Shown: positions 1-6,316 of the stretch, piece by piece
Position numbering within the stretch: position 1 is the stretch's first letter
How the letters are laid out: each line of letters begins with the position of its first letter
Origin: a bacterium
GTDB taxonomy: Bacteria; RBG-13-66-14
Direction: 5' to 3'
Assembly: GCA_026398675.1 (NCBI GenBank)
Contig: JAPLSK010000265.1
Coordinates: 1-6,316 of the forward strand
Length of the DNA: 6,316 nucleotides
Program-made: the position numbers and the translations under genes
Notes under the pieces: model-generated
What the model was told of the DNA's origin: nothing
Database searches by the model: none
Seen by the model: the letters and a program-made list of their open reading frames with translations, nothing else

Positions 1-44
1 ACCTGCTCGTGATCCGCCGTCTCCAGTTTCTTGAAGACTTCCAT
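1..44 (-). CDS. Probable Glu/Leu/Phe/Val dehydrogenase, N-terminus only (partial)
   Basis: An ATG at 44 opens a minus-strand frame that runs off the left edge after 14 complete codons. The visible peptide is MEVFKKLETADHEQ. It resembles the N-terminus of leucine dehydrogenases (type MEIFKYMEKYDHEQ...), NAD-dependent enzymes that deaminate branched-chain amino acids. A GAGGG ribosome binding site lies at 49-53, four bases before the ATG. The gene follows secF by 59 bases on the same strand, with a 20-bp palindrome between them, so it may be its own transcription unit. The assignment rests on so few residues that it stays tentative; the start codon is better supported than the product. Confidence 0.5.
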   Translation of the reverse strand, partial: MEVFKKLETADHEQ

Positions 45-64
45 CGTACCCTCGGATGGAATGG

Positions 65-84
65 CAAGGGGCTTAAGCCCCTTG
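65..84. repeat. 20-bp perfect palindrome between secF and the next gene
   Basis: The sequence caaggggcttaagccccttg is identical to its own reverse complement. It lies 19 bases past the secF stop codon, where it could act as a terminator or processing hairpin. No T-run follows on either strand, so it is not a classical intrinsic terminator. Its arms (CAAGGGG/CCCCTTG) are the same as those of the larger inverted repeat upstream of secF at 1546-1595, which points to a dispersed palindromic repeat family. Confidence 0.7.
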
Positions 85-103
85 TCTGAGCCGTGCGGGC
101 GGA

Positions 104-1495
104 TCAGGCCGCCTTCTTGAACATCCGGTACCAGCCGATGACGAAGGGCGCGGCGATGAAGATCGAGGAGTACGTGCCCACGATGATGCCGATGGTCAGG
201 GCCAGGGCAAAGTCGTGGATGACGCTGCCCCCGAAGAGGACGAGCACCAGGGTCACGATCAGGGTCGTCCCCGAGGTGAGTATCGTGCGCGACAGGGTCT
301 CGTTGATGGCTTTGTTGATGATCTCCTCCAGCGTCCTGCGCCGCAGGAGCTTGCGGTCCTCGCGGATGCGGTCGAAGACGACGATGGTGTCGTTCAAGGA
401 GTAGCCGATCAGGGTCAGAATGGCGGCGATGATGGCGAGGTTGATCTCCTTGCCCAACAGGGAGAAGATGCCCAGGGTCACGAACACGTCGTGGAACAGG
501 GCGATGATGGCCCCCAAGGCGAAGACGAACTCGAAGCGCAGGGAGATGTACAACAGGAGCCCGATCATGGCGGCGATGACCGAGTAGATGGCCGCGGTAC
601 CCAGCTCCAGGCCCACCTTGGGGCCGATGACGTTCACGCCCTGGATCTCGAAACCGGAAAGGTAGCTCCCGGCGAGGAGCCGATTCACGGCCTCGGAGTC
701 GAGCCCCGCGTCCCGGGCCAGCTGCTCGACCTCGGCGGTGTCCCCGAGGAGGCGCATGGTCTGGATGCCGCCCAGGTTCCGGGCCCCGGCGAACGCATCG
801 GCAAGGAGCCCGGCGTTTTCGATGCCCATGAGGGGCTCGAGGAGCTTCGCGTAATCCGAGCGGGAGTTGGGGGCGTTGAGGTTCACCAGGCCGGCGGTGG
901 ACCCCCCGGCGGGCAGCCCCACCGGTGGGCGCAGCTCGGAGAGAACCTCGCTGATGCTGGTGTGGGTCGTCCGCTCGATCATCCGCTCGATGGTGGTGGC
1001 CAACACCCGCGCGTCGGCGGTGTTGAGGGCGGGCCTCGTCTCCACGCCGACGGTCACCGCGAAGGGGTTCTCATCGAGATCGAAGTTCTCCTTGAAGAAA
1101 CCCAGGTACTCCGCGGGGAAGCCATCTATCTGGGTGAGCTCGTCGAAGGAGGTGAAGTGCCCGACGGTATCCCGCCGGTGGACGATGGCGGCGGCCAGGG
1201 CCTCCCCCGTGTTCGCCACCTTGTTGCGGATGACCACCTCGTCCGCGGCGGTACCCTGGGTATAGACGTCCATGTCGAGGCCGCCGCGGATTTTCGTCAG
1301 GTCATCGGTAGAGATGGCCTCGGCGAACTTGACCTGGACCCGCACGCCGCCGGTGAAGTCAATGCCGAGGTTGAACCCCCCATTGATGATGAAGCTGACG
1401 ATGCCCGCCAGGATGACCAACCCGGAGGCGAGGAAGGCGATTCTCCGCCGGCCGATGAAATCGAAATGGGCGTCGGTGAAAATCTGCAAGTTCAA
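104..1495 (-). CDS. secF: Protein translocase subunit SecF with enlarged periplasmic domain
   Basis: SecF is an inner-membrane RND-type protein that with SecD uses the proton gradient to help proteins leave the SecYEG channel. At 463 residues it is well above the usual 300-320. TM1 is near 18-37, followed by the conserved FNLGIDFTGG at 41-50. The membrane core resumes at about 283 (FEIQGVNVIGPKVG), with TM2-TM6 near 302-455. The proton-relay candidate is Asp336 in FHDVFVTLG, and GYSLNDTIVVFDRIRED (364-380) is the conserved TM4 signature. Residues about 95-280 replace a linker of about 30 residues in E. coli and look like helix-hairpin-helix modules (IVHRRDTVGHFTSFDEL at 104-120; LVNLNAP at 203-209). 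Family motifs on both sides stay in one open frame, so the insert is not a frameshift. The start is TTG, forced by an in-frame TGA four codons upstream. SecD is encoded just upstream. Confidence 0.95.
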   Translation of the reverse strand: MNLQIFTDAHFDFIGRRRIAFLASGLVILAGIVSFIINGGFNLGIDFTGGVRVQVKFAEAISTDDLTKIRGGLDMDVYTQGTAADEVVIRNKVANTGEALAAAIVHRRDTVGHFTSFDELTQIDGFPAEYLGFFKENFDLDENPFAVTVGVETRPALNTADARVLATTIERMIERTTHTSISEVLSELRPPVGLPAGGSTAGLVNLNAPNSRSDYAKLLEPLMGIENAGLLADAFAGARNLGGIQTMRLLGDTAEVEQLARDAGLDSEAVNRLLAGSYLSGFEIQGVNVIGPKVGLELGTAAIYSVIAAMIGLLLYISLRFEFVFALGAIIALFHDVFVTLGIFSLLGKEINLAIIAAILTLIGYSLNDTIVVFDRIREDRKLLRRRTLEEIINKAINETLSRTILTSGTTLIVTLVLVLFGGSVIHDFALALTIGIIVGTYSSIFIAAPFVIGWYRMFKKAA

Positions 1496-1496
1496 C

Positions 1497-1509
1497 CCCC
1501 TTGCCTTTC
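1497..1509 (-). promoter_or_regulatory. secF ribosome binding region, a copy of a 13-bp repeat
   Basis: On the minus strand GAAAGGCAAGGGG immediately precedes the TTG start of secF. AAAGG is the best Shine-Dalgarno match, eight bases before the start. The same 13 bases occur again at 1589-1601, so the translation signal of secF is itself one copy of a local repeat. The CAAGGGG part is complementary to CCCCTTG at 1546-1552 on the same RNA, which could mask the site. Confidence 0.45.
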
Positions 1510-1545
1510 AAGGCGTCCGTTCGGGGCGGTGCCGAGGGGTGGGAA

Positions 1546-1595
1546 CAAGGGGTTTTGCCGAAGGCATAGCTCGCTTCGCTCGGTTAAACCCCTTG
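1546..1595. repeat. Inverted repeat in the secD-secF intergenic gap
   Basis: Arms caaggggttt (1546-1555) and aaaccccttg (1586-1595) are perfect reverse complements, ten bases each, around a 30-base middle. The middle contains a small gccgaaggc hairpin (1557-1565). The element fills much of the unusually long 143-base gap between secD and secF. It shares its arm sequence with the palindrome at 65-84, so secF is flanked by two members of one family. In RNA it forms a stable stem without a following U-run. It may be a processing site, an attenuator, or simply a resident repeat. Confidence 0.65.
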
Positions 1596-1638
1596 CCTTT
1601 CCCCTTGTCTCAACAAAAAACCGCGCTCGCCGGCCGAT

Positions 1639-3222
<1,584 letters not shown>

Positions 3223-3352
3223 TTACGCTCCTCGCGGGTGAGTGGCGACCGATGGGTTACCGCAATTCTTTGGAGCTTCCGCAGCTCTCAGCTCAAACAC
3301 GTTCGGCTCCCGGAACGGGCAGAGGGATTCTAGATAATACCGGCTAAATGGC

Positions 3353-4242
3353 CTACCGACCGTCGCTCACTCCCAGCTCCAGGCAGGCGGTCGCTTCCAA
3401 TTCCGGGGGACTCGTCAGCCCGGCGGCCAGCAGAAAAAATCCCCGGGCGGCCACCATGGCCGCGTTGTCCATCGCGTACTCGAGGGGGGCGAAGCGGACC
3501 TCGACTCCCTCGTCTTCGGCCCGTCGGGACAGCATTTCGCGCAGGCCCCGATTGGCCGCCACCCCGCCTCCGACGACCAGCTTTTTCAGAGAAATTTCCC
3601 GGCAGGCGGCCAGCGCCTTTTCGGTGAGGGTCTCGACGACCGCGGCCTGAAAACCCGCCGCGACCCCCGCCCTCCGCTCCTCCAACCGACCCGCCCCTTC
3701 CAGCTCGGCCACCCGTCGCGCCACGGCGGTCTTGAGCCCCGAGAAGCTGAAATCGAGCCCCTCGGGCAGCGGCCGGGTGAACGGCTCCGGCTCGCTCTCG
3801 CAGGTGGCGGCCAGCTCGTCGAGAACCGCTCCCGCCGGGTAGGGGATGCCCAGCAGGCGCCCCACCTTGTCGTAGGCCTCGCCCGCGGCGTCGTCCAGCG
3901 TCTCCCCCAGCAACCTGAACCGAAGCAGACCCCTCCCCCCCCCTCTCCCGGCCCAACTTCGTAGTTCAGCCCCACCAGGAGCGCGCCGGTGAGCCCCGGG
4001 CCGTAGGTGGCGGCCACGCCGCCCAGGTCGTCGTAAGTCACCCCGGCGACCGAGAGCGCGTCGCGGACCACGGGCAGAATCCTCGCCGCGTGGTTCCGCC
4101 CGGCCAGCTCGGGGACCACCCCGCCGTACCGGGAGAAGAAGGCGGCCTGGGAGCTGACGACGTCGGACAGAACCCGGCGCCCGTCCTCCACGACGGCGGC
4201 CGCCGTCTCATCGCACGAGGTCTCCAGGCCCAGAACCAGCAG
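3353..4242 (-). pseudogene. tsaD: tsaD (tRNA t6A threonylcarbamoyltransferase), internally deleted and frame-broken
   Basis: TsaD transfers the threonylcarbamoyl group to A37 of ANN-decoding tRNAs. Two halves are clearly recognisable. The N-terminal half (4242 to about 3965) has LVLGLETSCDET, YGGVVPELAGRNH and GPGLTGALLVGLNY. The C-terminal half (about 3923 to 3353) has FRLLGETLDDAAGEAYDK, LDFSFSGLKTAVARRV, VVGGGVAANRG and YAMDNAAM. The halves are in different frames, one base apart, joined through a G9 run (3935-3943 on the plus strand). Between them the usual segment with the HxxxH iron ligands and the SGGHT loop is absent, roughly 40-55 residues. With one added base the product would be about 296 residues against about 335-340. 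The start would have to be CTG at 4242, because an in-frame TGA lies four codons upstream and the next GTG is at 4191, past ETSCDET. tsaD is normally essential, so either a second copy exists or the assembly is wrong here. Confidence 0.85.
3930..3950. other. C/G-run block replacing the central part of tsaD
   Basis: On the plus strand this reads CCCCT, then nine C, then TCTCCCG. It sits exactly where TsaD similarity stops on one side and resumes on the other. The first part, CCCCT-C-run-TCT, matches 5989-6004 behind ribH except for one C in the run. The block is low complexity, so the match could be chance, but its position at the lesion suggests a fragment of the resident repeat family or an assembly junction. 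Confidence 0.5.
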
Positions 4243-4246
4243 CGCG

Positions 4247-4253
4247 CCACCTC
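4247..4253 (-). promoter_or_regulatory. Ribosome binding site of tsaD, favouring a CTG start
   Basis: GAGGTGG on the minus strand (4253 down to 4247) is close to the consensus AGGAGG and lies four bases before CTG at 4242 and seven before CTG at 4239. A start at 4242 gives M-L-V-L-G-L-E-T-S, which lines up with typical TsaD N-termini. The GTG at 4250 is out of frame with tsaD. The original start may have been ATG at this place, later mutated. Confidence 0.5.
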
Positions 4254-4268
4254 ACTTCGGAGGAGCGG

Positions 4269-4297
4269 ATTTTAGCACACGCCCCGCCCCACGGCAA
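4269..4297 (-). promoter_or_regulatory. Possible sigma70-type promoter for tsaD
   Basis: On the minus strand TTGCCG (4297-4292) and TAAAAT (4274-4269) are separated by exactly 17 bases. They match the -35 and -10 consensus at four and five of six positions. The pair begins three bases past the permease stop codon and would start RNA near 4262, just before the tsaD ribosome binding site. The only strong AT stretch in the gap is the -10, which adds weight in a GC-rich sequence. Confidence 0.45.
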
Positions 4298-4299
4298 GC

Positions 4300-5394
4300 T
4301 CATCGGTTCACCCGCCGGATGAGCACCAGTCCCGCCAGACCGAAGAGGATGTTCGGCAGGAAGGCGGCGACGAAGGGAGAGATGACGCCGCGCTGGCCGA
4401 AGGCCCGGCCCACGGCGATGAATCCCCATAAAATGAAGCCCAGAAGCACCGCCATCCCGAACCCCAGGGCGGTACCCGACCGGGCGGTGCGGATGGCCAG
4501 CGGCGCCCCGATGAGAATCACGATCAGGTTCGCCAAAGGGACGCTTACCTTCAGGTCCAGCTCCACCCGCTCCTTGGCCGGGTCCTTGCCGGCCCGCTCC
4601 ATCCGCTCGATGTGGGCGGAAAGCTCGCCGTAGGTCATGTCCTCCGGCGTCCGCGCCTCGATGGCGAACTCCCCCGGCGCCTCGGTTATCGGCACCACCA
4701 TCTCCTCCACGTCAACGAGCGTCAGCTCCTGGCCCTCGGGGCCGAAGGTGCGCACCTCGCAGTCGTAGAAGTGCCACTCACCGTCCAGATACTCGCCCAC
4801 CGCGGCGTCCACCCGCTCCACGGCGAGCTCCGGGGTCTCGGGGTCGAAGCTGATGAGCGTCGGCCGGCTCATCCGACCGTTGTAGGCGTCCATCTGCCCC
4901 GTGTAGAGGATGAGGTTTCCCGAGAGCGACGTCGAGTAGTCGGTGACCTTCATCATCGCCTCGCGGTCCAGCCCGTCGAAGACCCACTTTTTGATGGCCA
5001 CGCAGCGCTCGTTGGCGTAGGGCACCACCGTCTCGCCGAAGACCCACACCCCGACGCCGATGAGCGTCCCCAGGACGACGAGGGGCGCGAAGACCCGGTA
5101 CAAAGACACGCCGCTCGCCTTCATCGCCGTTATCTCCGACCCCTTCCCCAGGATGCTGATGCAGAAGAGCACCCCCAAAAGCACCGCGATGGGGTTGACC
5201 CACTTGACGACGAAGGGGATCATGTAGAGGTAGTAGCTGGCGATGGTGCCGACATCGGTCCCCTTCTGGAGGAACTTGCCCACCGTCTCGATGAAGTTGA
5301 CGACGAGGTAGATGGCGACGAAGGCCGCCAGCGCGTACAGGTAGTAGCGCAGGAAGTGGCCGGCGATGTAGCGGTCGAGGGTCCGTCCGAGCAT
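4300..5394 (-). CDS. lptG: LptF/LptG family permease, LPS export ABC transporter membrane subunit
   Basis: LptF and LptG form the membrane part of the LptB2FG transporter, which lifts lipopolysaccharide from the inner membrane toward the LptA bridge. The 364 residues fit the family. The N-terminal LDRYIAGHFLRYYLYALAAF (6-25) and the motif SEITAMKASGVSLYR (86-100), which contacts the ATPase LptB, are typical. TM segments lie near 12-35, 54-82, 100-125, 282-303, 308-328 and 337-360. The stretch from about 130 to 250 is the periplasmic beta-jellyroll, followed by the family's PEDMTYGEL (250-258). The start is ATG at 5394 with only a weak AAGG before it. The gene is divergent from ribH and 57 bases upstream of the tsaD start. 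No second LptF/G gene is adjacent, so the partner lies elsewhere. Assignment to LptG over LptF is by general resemblance and less certain than the family. Confidence 0.88.
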   Translation of the reverse strand: MLGRTLDRYIAGHFLRYYLYALAAFVAIYLVVNFIETVGKFLQKGTDVGTIASYYLYMIPFVVKWVNPIAVLLGVLFCISILGKGSEITAMKASGVSLYRVFAPLVVLGTLIGVGVWVFGETVVPYANERCVAIKKWVFDGLDREAMMKVTDYSTSLSGNLILYTGQMDAYNGRMSRPTLISFDPETPELAVERVDAAVGEYLDGEWHFYDCEVRTFGPEGQELTLVDVEEMVVPITEAPGEFAIEARTPEDMTYGELSAHIERMERAGKDPAKERVELDLKVSVPLANLIVILIGAPLAIRTARSGTALGFGMAVLLGFILWGFIAVGRAFGQRGVISPFVAAFLPNILFGLAGLVLIRRVNR

Positions 5395-5421
5395 GGGCCT
5401 TGAAGAAGAGGTTACACGGAG

Positions 5422-5450
5422 AGGATACCTGTTTCCGCGCTCCGGGGCAA
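5422..5450 (-). promoter_or_regulatory. Possible promoter of the lptG-type permease
   Basis: On the minus strand TTGCCC (5450-5445) and TATCCT (5427-5422) are 17 bases apart, each matching the sigma70 consensus at four of six positions. The start of RNA would be near 5415, leaving a leader of about 20 bases before the ATG at 5394. Its -35 box lies nine bases from that of the divergent ribH promoter, so the two would share regulator access. Confidence 0.4.
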
Positions 5451-5459
5451 GGACCTCCC

Positions 5460-5488
5460 TTGACCGCGGGGCCCCGCTTGGGTATAGT
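5460..5488 (+). promoter_or_regulatory. Sigma70-type promoter of ribH
   Basis: TTGACC (5460-5465) and TATAGT (5483-5488) are separated by the optimal 17 bases; each box matches the consensus at five of six positions. RNA would begin near 5495, giving a leader of about 35 bases, too short for an FMN riboswitch. The spacer holds a 12-bp perfect palindrome, GCGGGGCCCCGC (5466-5477), which could be an operator. Confidence 0.65.
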
Positions 5489-5528
5489 ACTCACGCGACA
5501 CGGACATCCCCCTCCAAGGACGGCGGTC

Positions 5529-5987
5529 ATGGGCGTCATCAAGGGCAAGCTGAAGGGCAAGGGCAAGCGGGTGGCCGTCATCGCCTCGCGCTTCAACGAG
5601 TTCATCACCCTGCGCCTCCTGGGCGCGTGCCTGGACACCCTCCACCGCCACGAGGTGGAGGCCGACGACATAGACGTCATCTGGTGCCCGGGGGCCTGGG
5701 AGATTCCGGCGGTGGCGAAGCGGGTGGCTCCGAAGTACGACGCCACCATCTGTCTCGGCGCCGTCATCCGGGGCGGAACGCCCCACTTCAACTACATCGC
5801 CGCCGAGGTCGCCAAGGGCATCGCCCAGGTGGGCCTGTCCTGCGAGAAGCCGGTGGTCTTCGGCGTTTTGACCACGGACACCATCGAGCAGGCCATCGAG
5901 CGGGCGGGGGCCAAGGCGGGGAACAAGGGTGACGACGCGGCCCTGGCCGCGCTGGAATTGATGGACCTCTACGGCCAACTGAAATAA
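5529..5987 (+). CDS. ribH: 6,7-dimethyl-8-ribityllumazine synthase
   Basis: RibH condenses 5-amino-6-ribitylaminouracil with 3,4-dihydroxy-2-butanone 4-phosphate to form lumazine, the penultimate step of riboflavin synthesis, in the cytoplasm. The 152-residue length is standard. Active-site stretches are all present: SRFNEFIT (20-27) with the substrate-stacking Phe22, PGAWEIP (54-60), GAVIRGGTPHFNYI (77-90) with the phosphate-binding RGGT and catalytic His86, and FGVLTTDTIEQAIERAG (111-127) followed by KAGNKG (129-134). The ATG at 5529 has AAGGA at 5516-5520, eight bases upstream; the longer upstream extension of this frame would cross the promoter and is not conserved. The gene stands alone: no ribD, ribE, ribBA or nusB is adjacent, so the pathway is scattered in this genome. 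A promoter lies immediately upstream and a repeat-rich tail follows. Confidence 0.97.
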   Translation: MGVIKGKLKGKGKRVAVIASRFNEFITLRLLGACLDTLHRHEVEADDIDVIWCPGAWEIPAVAKRVAPKYDATICLGAVIRGGTPHFNYIAAEVAKGIAQVGLSCEKPVVFGVLTTDTIEQAIERAGAKAGNKGDDAALAALELMDLYGQLK

Positions 5988-5989
5988 TC

Positions 5990-6014
5990 CCCTCCCCCCC
6001 CTCTGGGGGGAGGG
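5990..6014. repeat. G/C-run hairpin directly after ribH
   Basis: Arms ccctcccccc (5990-5999) and ggggggaggg (6005-6014) are perfect complements around a five-base loop, starting three bases past the ribH stop. It is followed by TTAGGG rather than a T-run, so it may block or stabilise the RNA end but is not a standard intrinsic terminator. The left arm resembles the block inside tsaD at 3930-3946. Confidence 0.6.
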
Positions 6015-6035
6015 TTAGGGAGAGGGGTAATGTAG

Positions 6036-6057
6036 GGCGGGGATTCCCATCCCCGCC
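6036..6057. repeat. Hairpin of the GTAGGGCGG repeat type
   Basis: ggcgggga (6036-6043) pairs with tccccgcc (6050-6057) around a six-base loop. It begins inside a GTAGGGCGG motif and is followed by GTTTGT. On the plus strand it is a further candidate for the end of the ribH transcript. Confidence 0.55.
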
Positions 6058-6115
6058 GTTTGTATGGGTCGAAATGGGAGCCGTTGATTTTCGCTGCTTT
6101 CTACCCTCACCCCGG

Positions 6116-6138
6116 CCCTCTCCCTTAAAGGGAGAGGG
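6116..6138. repeat. Near-perfect palindrome, 11-bp arms
   Basis: ccctctccctt (6116-6126) and aagggagaggg (6128-6138) are perfect complements separated by one base, so in RNA the AT-rich centre would open into the loop. A degenerate relative (cctctccctgggagggcgagg) occurs at 6251-6271. Confidence 0.6.
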
Positions 6139-6152
6139 GGACGCAACCCCGA

Positions 6153-6187
6153 CCCTCACCCCCGGTTGCGCCGACGTAGGGCGGCCC
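6153..6187. repeat. 35-bp direct repeat, copy 1
   Basis: The block starting CCCTCACCCCCGGTTGCG and ending in GTAGGGCGGCCC is identical at 6279-6313, with a period of 126 bases. Only one mismatch occurs in the three further bases visible before the window ends. The repeat probably continues beyond the right edge. Confidence 0.85.
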
Positions 6188-6200
6188 CTCCGCGGGCCGC
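6181..6200 (+). terminator. Terminator-like hairpin followed by TTTT
   Basis: gcggccc (6181-6187) pairs with gggccgc (6194-6200) around a six-base loop, followed by gcgTTTTct. It is the only hairpin in this region with a T-run on the plus strand, though the run is short and three bases away. An outer GTAG...CTAC pairing brackets it. It overlaps the end of the 35-bp repeat, so it may be a repeat feature and not a dedicated terminator. Confidence 0.35.
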
Positions 6201-6278
6201 GCGTTTTCTACGTTCCCGACCCCGACCCTCGTCCCCGACCCGTAGGCGCGCCTCTCCCTGGGAGGGCGAGGGGACCGG

Positions 6279-6313
6279 CCCTCACCCCCGGTTGCGCCGA
6301 CGTAGGGCGGCCC
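6279..6313. repeat. 35-bp direct repeat, copy 2
   Basis: Identical to 6153-6187 over 35 bases. The window ends three bases later, so it cannot be seen whether the hairpin that follows copy 1 is also repeated, which would make this a tandem array with a 126-base unit. Confidence 0.85.
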
Positions 6314-6316
6314 TTC

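Larger units (their letters stand above)
5988..6316. other. Non-coding repeat-rich region after ribH
   Basis: No frame here resembles a known protein. The 329 bases are made of G/C-run blocks, at least four hairpins (5990-6014, 6036-6057, 6116-6138, 6181-6200), three copies of GTAGGGCGG (6032, 6176, 6302) and a 35-bp direct repeat. Such mosaics of small palindromes are typical of interspersed intergenic repeat families; I cannot name the family. Confidence 0.7.

Noticed and set aside
3327..3339. AT-rich TATTAT/TAGAAT on the minus strand as the -10 box of a secD promoter
   Set aside because: The -10-like bases are good but no acceptable -35 box lies 16-18 bases upstream for either placement, so I do not call a promoter.
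4038..4250. Frame starting with GTG at 4250 (MARCWFWAW...) as the start of tsaD
   Set aside because: It is out of frame with the conserved LGLETSCDET; the tsaD frame at this place begins at CTG 4242.
5400..5528. N-terminal extension of RibH from the upstream ATG at 5400
   Set aside because: The extension crosses the TTGACC/TATAGT promoter, is unlike RibH, and the ATG at 5529 has a good ribosome binding site and gives the standard length.
5788..6159. Minus-strand frame of 123 codons after ribH
   Set aside because: It crosses the hairpin repeats and runs antisense into ribH; the Pro/Arg-rich translation has no recognisable domain.
5988..6316. CRISPR array in the repeat-rich tail
   Set aside because: Only two copies of one repeat are seen, 126 bases apart, and the intervening sequence consists of other palindromic repeats, with no regular spacers.

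Overview
This is a GC-rich window carrying conserved housekeeping genes. It probably comes from a Gram-negative-type (diderm) uncultured bacterium, because it encodes an LptF/LptG-family lipopolysaccharide-export permease beside the SecDF translocase genes. The intergenic spaces carry short palindromic, G/C-run repeats. The phylum cannot be fixed from the sequence alone.

Layout. Positions 1-5394 are coded on the minus strand. In transcription order they hold an LptG-type permease (5394-4300), a damaged tsaD (4242-3353), secD (3222-1639), secF (1495-104) and the first 14 codons of a probable leucine-dehydrogenase-family gene running off the left edge (44-1). On the plus strand, ribH (5529-5987) is divergent from the permease. 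Two promoter-like pairs sit back to back between them (5422-5450 minus, 5460-5488 plus). The right end (5988-6316) is non-coding and packed with hairpins and a 35-bp direct repeat.

How the genes work together. SecD and SecF form the proton-motive-force-driven accessory complex of the Sec translocon. The permease supports LPS transport. RibH makes the riboflavin precursor lumazine. TsaD would make the t6A tRNA modification, but as written the gene cannot give a working enzyme.

Main points of interest. (1) SecF is about 150 residues longer than usual. The extra segment lies in its first periplasmic domain and resembles ComEA/GspK-type helix-hairpin-helix modules; I know of no described SecF with this architecture. 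(2) tsaD has lost the central segment with the HxxxH metal ligands and the SGGHT motif. A G/C-run block resembling the repeat behind ribH sits in its place, with a one-base frame change at a nine-base homopolymer, and the gene has no ATG, GTG or TTG start. (3) The secD-secF gap carries inverted repeats able to form alternative pairings, one of which would cover the secF ribosome binding site.
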